Below are positions 44,815-53,642 of a stretch of 64,000 nucleotides of DNA, in pieces. The notes under the pieces are model-generated. The model had not been told where the DNA came from. It did not search any database and saw nothing but the letters and a program-made list of their open reading frames with translations. The DNA is from JAPLDA01 sp043787975 (GTDB lineage Bacteria; Bacteroidota; Bacteroidia; AKYH767-A; 2013-40CM-41-45): NCBI GenBank assembly GCA_043787975.1, contig JAYVUK010000032.1, forward strand, positions 1-64,000, read 5' to 3'. A program made the translations under genes and the position numbers. Within the stretch, counting starts at the first letter, position 1, and each line of letters opens with the position of its first letter.

Positions 44815-46365
44815 TTAGTGTGCATCCACAGGAACCGCTGATCCTTTTTTGAACCGTTGTAAAAATAACAGCGGAATACAGAGAATAAAAAACATTCCTG
44901 TAAACCAAAAACCATCCATATAGCTTAGTAAAAAAGTTTGCTTCAATACAGCACCTTCAATTGCTTTGTATGCAAGCGTGGTTGCATCAACGGCTGCATA
45001 CCCTTTCGCAATAAAATTATTGAATAAACTATTAAAGCGCGAAACAAAATCAGGATTGTATTGATTTATATTTTCAAGAAGAATGGAACGGTGATATCCC
45101 TGTCGAAGATGAATCAAGGTGGTGATCAAAGCAATGCCAAACGAACCACCGAGTTGACGCATCATGTTATTCAATCCTGTTGCCTGCGATAAATCTTTTG
45201 GTTGAACATCACTGAATGCAAGAGAAGTAAGCGGAACAAACAAAAGACTCAACCCGATTCCGCGAAGTATCAGGGGGAAATAAAAATTACTTTCTCCCGA
45301 ACTAAGGTTTGATTTTCCAAGTGTATACGTAAAAAGAAAAAAGAAAAAGAAGCCGAGTGATGCTAATATCTGAGGTGGAATTTTATTCTGCAACATTCTT
45401 CCCACGAGCGGCATCATCAGGATGGTTGCAAGACCTCCGGGAATAAGCAGTTCACCGGTTTGCTGCGCAGTGAAGCCAAGAAGATTCTGACAGAAGATCG
45501 GGAAAATAAAAACGGAAGCAAACAATCCGAATCCAAGAATGAAGGTGGTGAACATACCAATTGCAAGAGAACGATTTTTCATGATTCGAAGATTCACGAC
45601 CGGGTGTTCAGTGTACAATTCATGAAGAATAAATCCAACCATGCTAATCGCTGTAACAATTGCAAGTATGGTGATGTAAGTCGTGTTAAACCAATCTTCA
45701 GTTTCTCCCTTTTCAAGGATGACTTGCAACGAACCGATTCCGACAGTGAGCAGAATAATTCCAAGCCAATCCACATGGTCGCTTTGATGATGCGCATGAA
45801 TGGAATCTTTAATAAAGTTAAGCGTAAGGAGAACGGCAATGATTCCAAGAGGAATGTTGATGAAGAATATCCATGGCCACGTCCAATGATCGGTAATCAC
45901 GCCACCGAGTGTAGGGCCAAATGTCGGACCGACAACTACACCAAGTCCGAACAAAGCCATCGCAGTTCCAAGTTGTTTCTTAGGCCACGATTCAATGAGA
46001 ATTGCTTGCGCAGTGGAAAGCAATCCACCGCCACCAATACCTTGAATGAAACGAAAAATAATCAGTTCCCAGATCGTATGTGCGTTTCCACAGAAGAAGG
46101 ATGCAATGGTAAAGAGTACAATGGAAGCAGTAAAATAATTCCTTCTGCCGTAACGATTGCTCAGCCAGCCGCTCATTGGAAGGATGATCACGTTTGCAAC
46201 AGCATAAGAAGTGATTACCCAACCAACATCTTCAAGCGTCGCTCCGAGATTTCCCATAATCTGTGGCAACGATACATTCACCACCGTCGTATCGATCAAT
46301 TCGAGCAGCGCAGCAAGAATAACTGTAAAGGTGATGATGAATTTTCGGAATCCTGTTTCTACCAT
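44815..46365 (-). CDS. DHA2-family MFS drug efflux transporter (EmrB/QacA type)
   Basis: The 516-residue inner-membrane protein has about 14 spans and the family motifs LELIDTTVVNVSLPQIMG and SGWLSNRYGRRNYF (motif A). It would pump hydrophobic drugs or metabolites through the HlyD and TolC proteins encoded upstream in the same operon. It ends six bases from the convergent GH92 gene, with no visible terminator between them. The substrate is unknown. Confidence 0.93.
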   Translation of the reverse strand: MVETGFRKFIITFTVILAALLELIDTTVVNVSLPQIMGNLGATLEDVGWVITSYAVANVIILPMSGWLSNRYGRRNYFTASIVLFTIASFFCGNAHTIWELIIFRFIQGIGGGGLLSTAQAILIESWPKKQLGTAMALFGLGVVVGPTFGPTLGGVITDHWTWPWIFFINIPLGIIAVLLTLNFIKDSIHAHHQSDHVDWLGIILLTVGIGSLQVILEKGETEDWFNTTYITILAIVTAISMVGFILHELYTEHPVVNLRIMKNRSLAIGMFTTFILGFGLFASVFIFPIFCQNLLGFTAQQTGELLIPGGLATILMMPLVGRMLQNKIPPQILASLGFFFFFLFTYTLGKSNLSSGESNFYFPLILRGIGLSLLFVPLTSLAFSDVQPKDLSQATGLNNMMRQLGGSFGIALITTLIHLRQGYHRSILLENINQYNPDFVSRFNSLFNNFIAKGYAAVDATTLAYKAIEGAVLKQTFLLSYMDGFWFTGMFFILCIPLLFLQRFKKGSAVPVDAH

Positions 46366-46377
46366 AATCTGTTTTCG

Positions 46378-46424
46378 GTTTACAGTTTACGGTTTACAGA
46401 AACTGTAAACCGTAAACTGTAAAC
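46378..46424. repeat. Perfect 22-bp inverted repeat inside the efflux operon
   Basis: Positions 46378-46399 and 46403-46424 are exact reverse complements with a 3-nt loop (aaa). It is made entirely of gtttac/gtaaac words and fills the gap between the HlyD and MFS genes. A hairpin this strong may lower or attenuate expression of the MFS gene relative to HlyD. Confidence 0.75.
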
Positions 46425-46426
46425 AA

Positions 46427-47473
46427 TTAATTTACCTTAACCGATACTCCTACGCTCATTCCCGCTCTCAACTTTTCCATCGTCTCTTTATCGGTATTCA
46501 ATTTTATTTTAACCGGAACACGCTGAACAATTTTTACAAAATTTCCGGTGGCATTGTCGGGAGGAAGTAAACTGAACTTTGCACCTGTGACAGGAGAAAA
46601 AGAATACACGGTTCCGGAAATGACCTGGTCCGGAAATGCATCTGCTGTTACTTCGACCGGCAATCCTGTTTTCATTTTTTCAAGTTGAGTTTCTTTGAAA
46701 TTGGCAACGACATAAATTCCGTTTTCCGAAACAACTGAGAAGAGTGGAGTTCCGGCATTGATAAACTGTCCGGCCTGGATATTCTTTTTTGATGCAAGAC
46801 CTAAAGCTGGCGCTGTAATGCTTGCATAACTCAATTGAAGTTTTGCAAAATCAAGATCGGCTTGTCGTTGTGTAATCAAACTTTGAGCGACAGCAACCTG
46901 TTGACCCGAAGCCTGGCCTTGCATGGAAGATGAAGATTGTTGTTTGGTCGCAGATTCAAGTTGCGCTTCAGCAGAAAGTTTTTCTGCTTTGGCGGCATCA
47001 TATTGTTGCTGTGTGATGGCCTTGTCTTTTAAAAGATTTTCATAACGGATAAAATCCTGTGTCGTTTTCCATACATGAACCTTTGCAGCCTCCACATTGG
47101 AAGAAGCGGTTGCCGTATTTGCTTGTGCTGTCCCGACATTTGCTTTCGCCACGGAACGGTTTGCAATCGCATTCTCAAGTGCCGCCTGTGCTTGCTGAAC
47201 TTTGATTTGCAGATCGCGGTCATCTAATTTTACCAACGTGTCACCTTTGTTAACATGCTGGTTTTCTTCAAACCGGATTTCATCCACATATCCTGAAACA
47301 CGCGCCAACACCGGATTTATGTCAGCATCAATTTGTGCGTCATCCGTATCAACATGATGTAGCGAATAAAAATATTTGTTGATACCGAAAGCTGTTGCGC
47401 TTACCAGCACGATAGCAATGATAAGAAGTGGTGCCCTTTTTTTCTTTGAATTTTTTTGTTCTGTATTTTCCAT
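46427..47473 (-). CDS. HlyD/EmrA-family periplasmic adaptor
   Basis: The 348-residue adaptor has one N-terminal membrane span (LLIIAIVLVSATAFGI) and the biotinyl-lipoyl-like half motifs VSGYVDEIRFEENQHVNKGD and ITAPALGLASKKNIQAGQFI. Between them is a coiled-coil hairpin (Ala/Gln-rich, about 80-200), and a beta-barrel domain follows. It links the inner-membrane pump to the TolC channel. The operon order tetR-tolC-hlyD-mfs supports this. Confidence 0.93.
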   Translation of the reverse strand: MENTEQKNSKKKRAPLLIIAIVLVSATAFGINKYFYSLHHVDTDDAQIDADINPVLARVSGYVDEIRFEENQHVNKGDTLVKLDDRDLQIKVQQAQAALENAIANRSVAKANVGTAQANTATASSNVEAAKVHVWKTTQDFIRYENLLKDKAITQQQYDAAKAEKLSAEAQLESATKQQSSSSMQGQASGQQVAVAQSLITQRQADLDFAKLQLSYASITAPALGLASKKNIQAGQFINAGTPLFSVVSENGIYVVANFKETQLEKMKTGLPVEVTADAFPDQVISGTVYSFSPVTGAKFSLLPPDNATGNFVKIVQRVPVKIKLNTDKETMEKLRAGMSVGVSVKVN

Positions 47474-47542
47474 TTTTGTATTTTTTAAGTACGGTTCAAT
47501 GTTTTTAATTACTACTTACTGCTTACCGCTTACTGCCCCTGC

Positions 47543-48865
47543 CTACTGCAGCGGAATTCCTCCTGTAGCTTTCATCAATCGGTAATACGCAATTTGCCCG
47601 TCAGCCTTTGACATGACAAGATTTATTTTAGCATTCAGCCATGTATTGTCTGCGTCCAGTAATTCACTCAGGAGGATTAAATTATTCTTGTACCTTGAAT
47701 CAGTGATCCTGTAATTTTCTTCAGCTTGCTCAACTGATTTTTGTAAAACAATAACACGTTGATTTGCTTGCTTCCATGAAAGATAATTTTGATTCACTTC
47801 CATCTTCACCACATCCGACAATTGATTCAATGCTTCTTTGTTTTGTGAAAGATTCGCCTTTGCTTCATCTACGTAATGTTTGTTTGAGTAGAGTCGCATG
47901 AGATCCCAGGTAAAAAATATTCCTGTGTCCCACGTAAAAGTGAATTGATCTTTCGGAGGAATAATTCTTGGATTCGGACGCATATCATATAAATTACCAC
48001 CGAGACTGATCTGCGGCAGGTAACTGTTTTTCGAGACCTTCAGATTATTTTCCGCCGCTTTTGTCCTCAGGTCAATAGACTGCAAGTCGCCTCGCGTTGA
48101 AGAAGCGCGATTCAAATAATCACTCAACGGTTTCTCTTCATTCAGCTTGTTGATCGAATTCGAATCAACATCCAATTGAATGTCATTCAAGCCGAGCAAC
48201 AGGTTCATGTTATAGTTGGCAACCTGTTGATTATTCTCAATATCGAGTTGAGTCAATTCAATGTTTGATTGTTGAAGTTGCCAGCGAAGTACATCGTTGT
48301 GCGTTGCCAACCCTTGTTGTTCCCAAAGTTGAGTTTCCTTTACATGTTGCTGAACCTGTTCAAGATTTTCAGCCACAATCTTCTTTGATTCTCCGACCTT
48401 ATAAAGATTGTAGTAAGATTGGATGATGTTGTAAATGATTTCATCCTTGTCTTTATCGGAATCCAGTTTGGATGCCTGTAACAAAAGTTGAAAAGATTCC
48501 TTGGCATACTTCGCGCGAAAGCCTGAAAATACAATTTCACTCGCTGATAGTCTTGTCGAATAATTATTGACGTAGATGGGAAAAATAACAATGGGTTCTG
48601 CCACTCCCGGAAACTGGATGCTGGGAGGATCGAGGTCACTCAATCGTTGGTACGATGCCGAAGCATTCACAGAAGGAAGTGCAGCATCCAGTGCCTGGTG
48701 GTATTTCGCGTTGGCAGCATCCACTTTTGCCTGGGAAATTTTAAATGTTTTGCTGTTCTCCAATCCTAGTTTGATTGCGTCTTCTAACGATAATTGTTTA
48801 TGTTGTTGAGCAAAAGCAGTGAAGCTAAGAAGTGAAAACAGGAGAACGATTATCGTTTTATTCAT
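47543..48865 (-). CDS. TolC-family outer-membrane efflux channel
   Basis: The 440-residue protein has a signal peptide (KTIIVLLFSLLSFTAFAQ) and two repeats of the TolC helical fold (LSLEDAIKLGLENSKTFKIS; STRGDLQSIDLRTKAAENNL). It forms the outer-membrane exit duct of the efflux system. The 3' end adjoins a gap of tactgc-type stuttering words (47507-47540). The tetR stop lies 25 bases upstream of its start, so both are probably co-transcribed. Confidence 0.92.
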   Translation of the reverse strand: MNKTIIVLLFSLLSFTAFAQQHKQLSLEDAIKLGLENSKTFKISQAKVDAANAKYHQALDAALPSVNASASYQRLSDLDPPSIQFPGVAEPIVIFPIYVNNYSTRLSASEIVFSGFRAKYAKESFQLLLQASKLDSDKDKDEIIYNIIQSYYNLYKVGESKKIVAENLEQVQQHVKETQLWEQQGLATHNDVLRWQLQQSNIELTQLDIENNQQVANYNMNLLLGLNDIQLDVDSNSINKLNEEKPLSDYLNRASSTRGDLQSIDLRTKAAENNLKVSKNSYLPQISLGGNLYDMRPNPRIIPPKDQFTFTWDTGIFFTWDLMRLYSNKHYVDEAKANLSQNKEALNQLSDVVKMEVNQNYLSWKQANQRVIVLQKSVEQAEENYRITDSRYKNNLILLSELLDADNTWLNAKINLVMSKADGQIAYYRLMKATGGIPLQ

Positions 48866-48890
48866 CGGATGATTTTTGAAACAGTCTGAT

Positions 48891-49505
48891 TTATTTTTTA
48901 ATGAGTAAATGATTTTTTAATAATTCGCGAAGGTGTTTCTTCACGCGCGTTTTATTTTTTTCATCAAAGATTGAATTCGTTTCAGGATTCAGGTTGATCA
49001 TTTTACAGGCCAGCATGGATGATTTGGTCACCTGAGAAATGGTTCCGATCATCGACGCAATCGTACATTCAATGTCTACTTTCCTGAATATTTTTTTTCG
49101 CTGGCCTTCTTCAATCATCTTCCGCATTTCATTCACGTTACGAAGCATGATTTCAGCTATCACATCATGCATTCCTGAACGTTGCTGCAAAGCAATTTCA
49201 CGTTGCAGAATCCTGTGAAAACGATGGTTGTCAAAAATTTTATCCACGTAGAGGTCAATGAGTTTTTCAATTTTCGTCAGCGGATCCAATTCTTTTTCGT
49301 TCAGTGAACGTAGCTTCTCATGCGTGCTGCCTGCCCGGTATTCCACCAATGCTTTGAATAATTTCTCTTTGGAGCCAAAATAATAGGAGACCATCGCGAT
49401 ATTGATGCGTGCCTTTTTTGCAAGCATTCTCACCGATGTGCCTTCGAAACCGTGCTCCGCAAAAAGAGTCTCGGCCACTTCCAATATCTGTTCTTTCTTT
49501 TCCAT
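48891..49505 (-). CDS. TetR/AcrR-family transcriptional regulator of the efflux operon
   Basis: The 204-residue protein has an N-terminal TetR helix-turn-helix (ILEVAETLFAEHGFEGTSVR, then INIAMVSYYFGSKEKLFKAL) and a helical ligand-binding domain. I start at ATG 49505, directly before the HTH domain. The longer frame to 49553 would run through the promoter and operator. It is the first gene of the efflux operon and most likely represses it, itself included, until a pump substrate binds. Confidence 0.92.
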   Translation of the reverse strand: MEKKEQILEVAETLFAEHGFEGTSVRMLAKKARINIAMVSYYFGSKEKLFKALVEYRAGSTHEKLRSLNEKELDPLTKIEKLIDLYVDKIFDNHRFHRILQREIALQQRSGMHDVIAEIMLRNVNEMRKMIEEGQRKKIFRKVDIECTIASMIGTISQVTKSSMLACKMINLNPETNSIFDEKNKTRVKKHLRELLKNHLLIKK

Positions 49506-49523
49506 TATTTTTTTAATCGGGGA

Positions 49524-49562
49524 CAAAGTTAAACAAGTGTTTAAATTAAACAAACGTTTAAT
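49524..49562 (-). promoter_or_regulatory. Efflux operon promoter overlaid by two adjacent palindromic operators
   Basis: On the minus strand TTTG (49551-49554), a 19-nt spacer and TAACTTTG (49524-49531) form a complete promoter. Two perfect palindromes cover it: TTAAACA-ag-TGTTTAA (49529-49544) and ATTAAAC-aaac-GTTTAAT (49545-49562). Both share the half-site TTAAAC. Bound TetR dimers would block RNA polymerase. Confidence 0.82.
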
Positions 49563-49631
49563 TAACTTTTTTTACTAAGATTTTATACCCTTTTTGGGAA
49601 TCGGTTGAATGCAAAGATTATTTTGCAGGCA

Positions 49632-49662
49632 ATAAAAAAACCCTGCTCTTTCGAACAGGGTT
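49632..49662 (-). terminator. Terminator of the groES-groEL operon
   Basis: aaccctg (49639-49645) pairs with cagggtt (49656-49662). On the minus strand the hairpin is followed by a run of T (complement of 49632-49640), 51 bases after the groEL stop. Confidence 0.85.
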
Positions 49663-49712
49663 CTTTTATAATTAGTAGTTCTCTAAACTCCGAACTAAAT
49701 ACTCCGGACTTT

Positions 49713-51353
49713 TTAGTAATCCATTCCGCCACCCATTCCACCTGGCATTCCGCCAGGCATTCCACCTGATTTTTCTTCTTTGATGTCAGCAAGTACACAC
49801 TCTGTAGTGAGCAACATACCGGCAATAGAAGCAGCATTTTCAAGTGCTACACGGGTAACCTTGGTCGGATCAATAACTCCGGCAGCATGGAGGTTTTCAT
49901 ATTTATCAGTGCGGGCATTGTAACCGAAGTCATCTTTGCCTTCACGAACTTTCTGTACAACGATAGAACCTTCCACTCCTGCATTTGTAGCAATCTGGCG
50001 AAGTGGTTCTTCCAGGGCACGTTTGATGATCGCGATTCCTGTATTCTCATCGTCATTCGCTCCTGTAAGTTTATCAAGTGAGCTGATTGCACGGATATAT
50101 GTAACACCACCACCTGCAACAATTCCTTCTTCAACAGCGGCACGTGTTGCATGAAGTGCATCATCAACACGGTCTTTCTTTTCTTTCATTTCCAATTCTG
50201 TCGCGGCACCGATATACAAGACAGCTACTCCACCTGCTAATTTAGCAAGACGCTCCTGTAATTTTTCTTTGTCGTAATCAGATGTTGTATTTTCAATCTG
50301 AGTTTTAATTTGATTCACACGAGCCGCGATGTCAGCTTTTTTACCGGCACCGTTTACGATCGTGGTATTGTCTTTATCAATCGTGATTTTTTCAGCTTTT
50401 CCCAAGTATGAAAGTTCAGCATTCTCTAATTTGAAACCACGCTCTTCGCTGATCAATGTTCCGCCTGTGAGTGTTGCGATATCCTGGAGCATTTCTTTTC
50501 TGCGATCACCAAAGCCCGGAGCTTTTACAGCAGCAACTTTCAATGAGCCACGAATTTTATTTACAACCAGCGTAGCCAATGCTTCACCATCTACTTCTTC
50601 GCAGATGATGACCAATGGTTTTCCGCTTTGAACTTGTTTCTCAAGGATCGGAAGCAATTCTTTCATGCTGCTGATTTTTTTGTCGTAGATAAGAATGTCA
50701 GGATTTTCCATCACAGCTTCCATCTTATCAGCATTTGTAACAAAGTAAGGAGAGATATAACCGCGATCGAATTGCATTCCTTCCACCACTTCAACAGTAG
50801 TTTCAGTTCCTTTAGCTTCTTCAACAGTGATCACTCCTTCTTTCTTAACTTTTTGCATCGCCTGTGCAATCAACTTTCCGATTTCATTATCATTGTTTGC
50901 AGAGATGGATGCAACTTGTTCAATTTTGCTATTGTCATCACCAACTGACTTGCTTTGTTTTTTCAACGAAGCAACAACGGTTTCAACAGCTTTGTCGATA
51001 CCGCGTTTCAAATCCATTGGATTTGCACCGGCAGCAACGTTTTTCAAACCTGCAGTTACGATGGCCTGGGCAAGCACCGTAGCTGTTGTTGTTCCGTCAC
51101 CGGCAACATCTGAAGTTTTGCTGGCTACTTCTTTCACCATCTGGGCACCCATGTTTTCAATCGGGTTCTTCAGTTCGATTTCCTTTGCAACAGTTACTCC
51201 GTCTTTGGTGATAATCGGAGAACCGAATTTTTTATCAATGATTACATTCCGTCCTTTTGGACCGAGTGTAACTTTTACAGCATTTGCTAATGCGTCAACA
51301 CCTCTTTTTAAAGCATCGCGTGCTTCGAGGTTAAATGTGATGTCTTTTGCCAT
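49713..51353 (-). CDS. groEL: Chaperonin GroEL
   Basis: GroEL is the 60-kDa folding chamber, acting with GroES and ATP. The start AKDITFNLEARDALKRGVDA, the ATP motif VAGDGTTTATVLAQAI, the signature AAVEEGIVAGGGVTYIRA and the C-terminal GGMPGGMPGGMGGGMDY repeats are all present. Length (546) is normal. It follows groES on the same strand with a 115-nt palindrome-containing gap. Confidence 0.98.
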   Translation of the reverse strand: MAKDITFNLEARDALKRGVDALANAVKVTLGPKGRNVIIDKKFGSPIITKDGVTVAKEIELKNPIENMGAQMVKEVASKTSDVAGDGTTTATVLAQAIVTAGLKNVAAGANPMDLKRGIDKAVETVVASLKKQSKSVGDDNSKIEQVASISANNDNEIGKLIAQAMQKVKKEGVITVEEAKGTETTVEVVEGMQFDRGYISPYFVTNADKMEAVMENPDILIYDKKISSMKELLPILEKQVQSGKPLVIICEEVDGEALATLVVNKIRGSLKVAAVKAPGFGDRRKEMLQDIATLTGGTLISEERGFKLENAELSYLGKAEKITIDKDNTTIVNGAGKKADIAARVNQIKTQIENTTSDYDKEKLQERLAKLAGGVAVLYIGAATELEMKEKKDRVDDALHATRAAVEEGIVAGGGVTYIRAISSLDKLTGANDDENTGIAIIKRALEEPLRQIATNAGVEGSIVVQKVREGKDDFGYNARTDKYENLHAAGVIDPTKVTRVALENAASIAGMLLTTECVLADIKEEKSGGMPGGMPGGMGGGMDY

Positions 51354-51420
51354 GTTTTGTTGAATTATAAATGTTGAATTATGAATTTTAAATTTTGTTA
51401 ACCGGTTCGTGAATCAAACA

Positions 51421-51460
51421 GGAAGAATTCTTCCTTCGTACATTCGTCCGCCTCAGGCGG
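51421..51460. repeat. Two palindromes in the groES-groEL gap
   Basis: ggaagaattcttcc (51421-51434) is a perfect 14-bp palindrome and CCGCCT-c-AGGCGG (51448-51460) a short GC-rich hairpin. They could set the relative amounts of GroEL and GroES mRNA, or be a dispersed REP-like element. Confidence 0.5.
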
Positions 51461-51468
51461 ATTCGTGG

Positions 51469-51759
51469 TTAGATGATTGCGAAAATGTCGCTTTCACGCA
51501 TGATTAAATATTCTTTACCGCTATGAGTGATTTCTGTACCTGCATATTTACCGTACAATACTTTATCACCAACTTTTACTGCGGGTTTGTTGCCTTTCTC
51601 ATCTACCTCACTGATTGAAACAACCGTTCCTTGTTGAGGTTTTTCTTTCGCTGTGTCAGGAATGATAATTCCGCTTGCTGTTTTTTCTTCTGCCGGGGAC
51701 GGCTCAACCACAACTCTGTTCTGAGTTCCTGCGATTGGTTTAATGTTGAATTTGCTCAT
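51469..51759 (-). CDS. groES: Co-chaperonin GroES
   Basis: GroES caps GroEL. The 96 residues contain the domain motif NRVVVEPSPAEEKTASGIII, with the mobile loop within EEKTASGIIIPDTAKEK, and the C-terminal VLYGKYAGTEITHSGKEYLI. It is first in the operon. The region upstream shows no CIRCE element, only a distant palindrome at 51902-51916. Confidence 0.97.
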   Translation of the reverse strand: MSKFNIKPIAGTQNRVVVEPSPAEEKTASGIIIPDTAKEKPQQGTVVSISEVDEKGNKPAVKVGDKVLYGKYAGTEITHSGKEYLIMRESDIFAII

Positions 51760-51901
51760 GATAGTTTTATTTTAGATTAGTAAACAATATTGTTCTTATG
51801 AAATAAATTTCGAGTCGCGCCTGTCGAACATTGTGCCACTGATTTTCCTGTCAGTTTTTTTCCCAAGATGACATGGAAGAAAAAAAATATCGCAGGCAAT
51901 G

Positions 51902-51916
51902 GTGTCATCGTGACAC
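51902..51916. promoter_or_regulatory. Palindrome GTGTCA-tcg-TGACAC upstream of groES
   Basis: The 15-bp site is a perfect 6-3-6 palindrome about 140 nt upstream of groES and 36 nt past the secG stop. Nearby tgaca (51870-51874) and tgtca (51850-51854) add half-site-like words. It may be an operator for groESL or part of the secG terminator. Confidence 0.35.
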
Positions 51917-51951
51917 AACCCGGTTACCCTCAATAAAAAATATGACTGAAA

Positions 51952-52317
51952 TTATTTTTGCTGAGGAGCTGGTTGTGTCGACTGATTCTGTGCCGGTTGA
52001 TTTTGCACAGGAGCAGTTGCCGGAGCTTTCTGAGGAGCTGTTCCTGCATTGTCAATTTGTTCCTGTAATGAGCTTCCGGAAGTTCGTGCTTCTTTATTAG
52101 GCAGGGAAAAACTTGCAACGAGACATAATACAACCAACGTAAGGGCGAGGCCCCAGGTTAATTTTTCAATGAAGTCGGAGGTTTTTTTAACGCCCATTAC
52201 CTGGTTGGAACCGGCAAAACCGGAAGCTAATCCGCCTCCTTTGGAATTCTGAACCAATACAACGAGAATGAGCAGAACGCAAACGATGATAATTAAAACG
52301 GTAACTACTGTATACAT
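51952..52317 (-). CDS. secG: Preprotein translocase subunit SecG
   Basis: SecG is the small auxiliary subunit of the SecYEG channel. Two membrane spans (VVTVLIIIVCVLLILVVLVQ; WGLALTLVVLCLVASFSL) flank the conserved NSKGGGLASGFAGSNQVMG loop. The Ala/Pro/Gln-rich tail of about 40 residues is an addition to the minimal SecG. The start codon shares one base with the stop of the TPR gene (TAATG). Confidence 0.93.
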   Translation of the reverse strand: MYTVVTVLIIIVCVLLILVVLVQNSKGGGLASGFAGSNQVMGVKKTSDFIEKLTWGLALTLVVLCLVASFSLPNKEARTSGSSLQEQIDNAGTAPQKAPATAPVQNQPAQNQSTQPAPQQK

Positions 52318-53642
52318 TATTCTTGCTTGTTTATGTGATTATCAATTTCCTGAATAAGGGCGGCAAAGTAACTGCTTTTTTCGGGATGAAGCAAGCTTAA
52401 TTTTTGATAGCTCGAACGGGCTTTTAGCAAATTTCCCTGGTCGAAATAAATTTTTGCAAGTGTCTCTGAAACCATATCGTCATGCTCCGCGATGCTCTTT
52501 TTAGCCTGGTTTACAGGTGAATAGAACTCAACCTTCGACGCGACGATTCTCGGTTCCGTGGCAATAAATTGGTTGACGAGGTCCTCTTTACTGATCGCAG
52601 GTTGAGCATTTTCTTCCGGTTCAATCAACTCATCCGGCAAGTTGTCATCGGCCTGAACTTCTTCAACGACACCGAAATCCTTGTGAGATTTTATTTTCAG
52701 CCAATCAAGAAATGAATGAGTTTCGACAGTGGAAATTTCCTTGACAGAAAGCGTTTCATGAACTTCTTCTTCAATGAGAGGAAGTTTTTCGATGGAATGA
52801 AGAATGGTTTCTTCCATCGCATGCTCAAGTCCGATCCTGTCAATTACATCACGAACCTTTTCAACCTGTTCTGCGATGATTTCTTCTTCATCAATTTTTA
52901 CTTCAGCGGGAGAAGTTGCTTCCGGGTAAATACGTTCTGCCTGAATTTTATGTTCAGGAACATCAGCTGTTTTTTCGGGAGCAACTTCATCATCGAAATC
53001 GTTTTTAAAATCGGTGGAATCTTTTCCCACAAGTATTTCACTCAACCGCTTCCTGATCACTTCATGCGGGTCAACGATTTTTGATTCGGATGTTCCGGAA
53101 GTAATTTCATCCGTTGTCTCTGACGAATCATCCACAGCAGTATACCATTCATCGGTTGACTTCTGATGACCGGAAAATGATTCCTGGATTCCACTATCCG
53201 ATATTTTTATTTCTGAATCTGGATTTTTTTCCTGGAAAATATTCTCCTTTAAAGGTTCTGCGAAAACACTTGCCTCGCCGGTGGGCGGGTTTTCTTCTTC
53301 CGGTTTTGCCGGATGAACAGATTTTTCTTCTTCATTTAAAATCACTGACCTGAAAGGAAAAACAGGTTCTTCTTTGAAGACAGAAACTTCCTCTTCACCC
53401 AGATTTTCATTTTGTTGGTGAATGAGTGTGTATAGAATTTTTCTGTCGACAGAATAAATGGATGCCGTTTTTAATTGCTGATCAAAAAGAATGTTGTGCT
53501 GATCGTGCAGGCATTTCGCGAGCAACAAATGTCCGGTTTGGCAATAAGGAAAATTGCTGACAAAATCCTGCAGCATCGGAATCGCTTCTTTATTCAGCGA
53601 ACCTTTGCTATCCATCAGCTTTATAAATTCCCCGTGTTCCAT
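52317..53642 (-). CDS. Conserved Bacteroidota protein with acidic linker and C-terminal TPR-like helices
   Basis: The 441-residue soluble protein has a helical N-terminus (about 1-80, EAIPMLQDFVSNFPYCQTGH). A long, acidic and probably disordered middle follows (about 95-330), then a tetratricopeptide-like C-terminus (LAKIYFDQGNLLKARSSYQK). There is no signal peptide. Its function is unknown. It lies between lptE and secG with no intergenic space on either side, so it may act in envelope biogenesis. Confidence 0.75.
   Translation of the reverse strand: MEHGEFIKLMDSKGSLNKEAIPMLQDFVSNFPYCQTGHLLLAKCLHDQHNILFDQQLKTASIYSVDRKILYTLIHQQNENLGEEEVSVFKEEPVFPFRSVILNEEEKSVHPAKPEEENPPTGEASVFAEPLKENIFQEKNPDSEIKISDSGIQESFSGHQKSTDEWYTAVDDSSETTDEITSGTSESKIVDPHEVIRKRLSEILVGKDSTDFKNDFDDEVAPEKTADVPEHKIQAERIYPEATSPAEVKIDEEEIIAEQVEKVRDVIDRIGLEHAMEETILHSIEKLPLIEEEVHETLSVKEISTVETHSFLDWLKIKSHKDFGVVEEVQADDNLPDELIEPEENAQPAISKEDLVNQFIATEPRIVASKVEFYSPVNQAKKSIAEHDDMVSETLAKIYFDQGNLLKARSSYQKLSLLHPEKSSYFAALIQEIDNHINKQE

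Noticed and set aside
45460..46422. 320-codon open frame on the plus strand
   Set aside because: It is wholly antisense to the DHA2-type MFS gene, whose motifs and membrane spans are unambiguous. The product is a Ser/Asn/Lys-rich shadow with no fold signature.
50827..51363. 178-codon plus-strand frame
   Set aside because: Antisense to groEL; a shadow frame.
51824..51838. Sigma-54-like TGGCAC element (minus strand) upstream of groES
   Set aside because: The -24 half TGGCAC is present, but the required GC at -12 is missing (sequence aatgttcga follows), so it is not a usable match.
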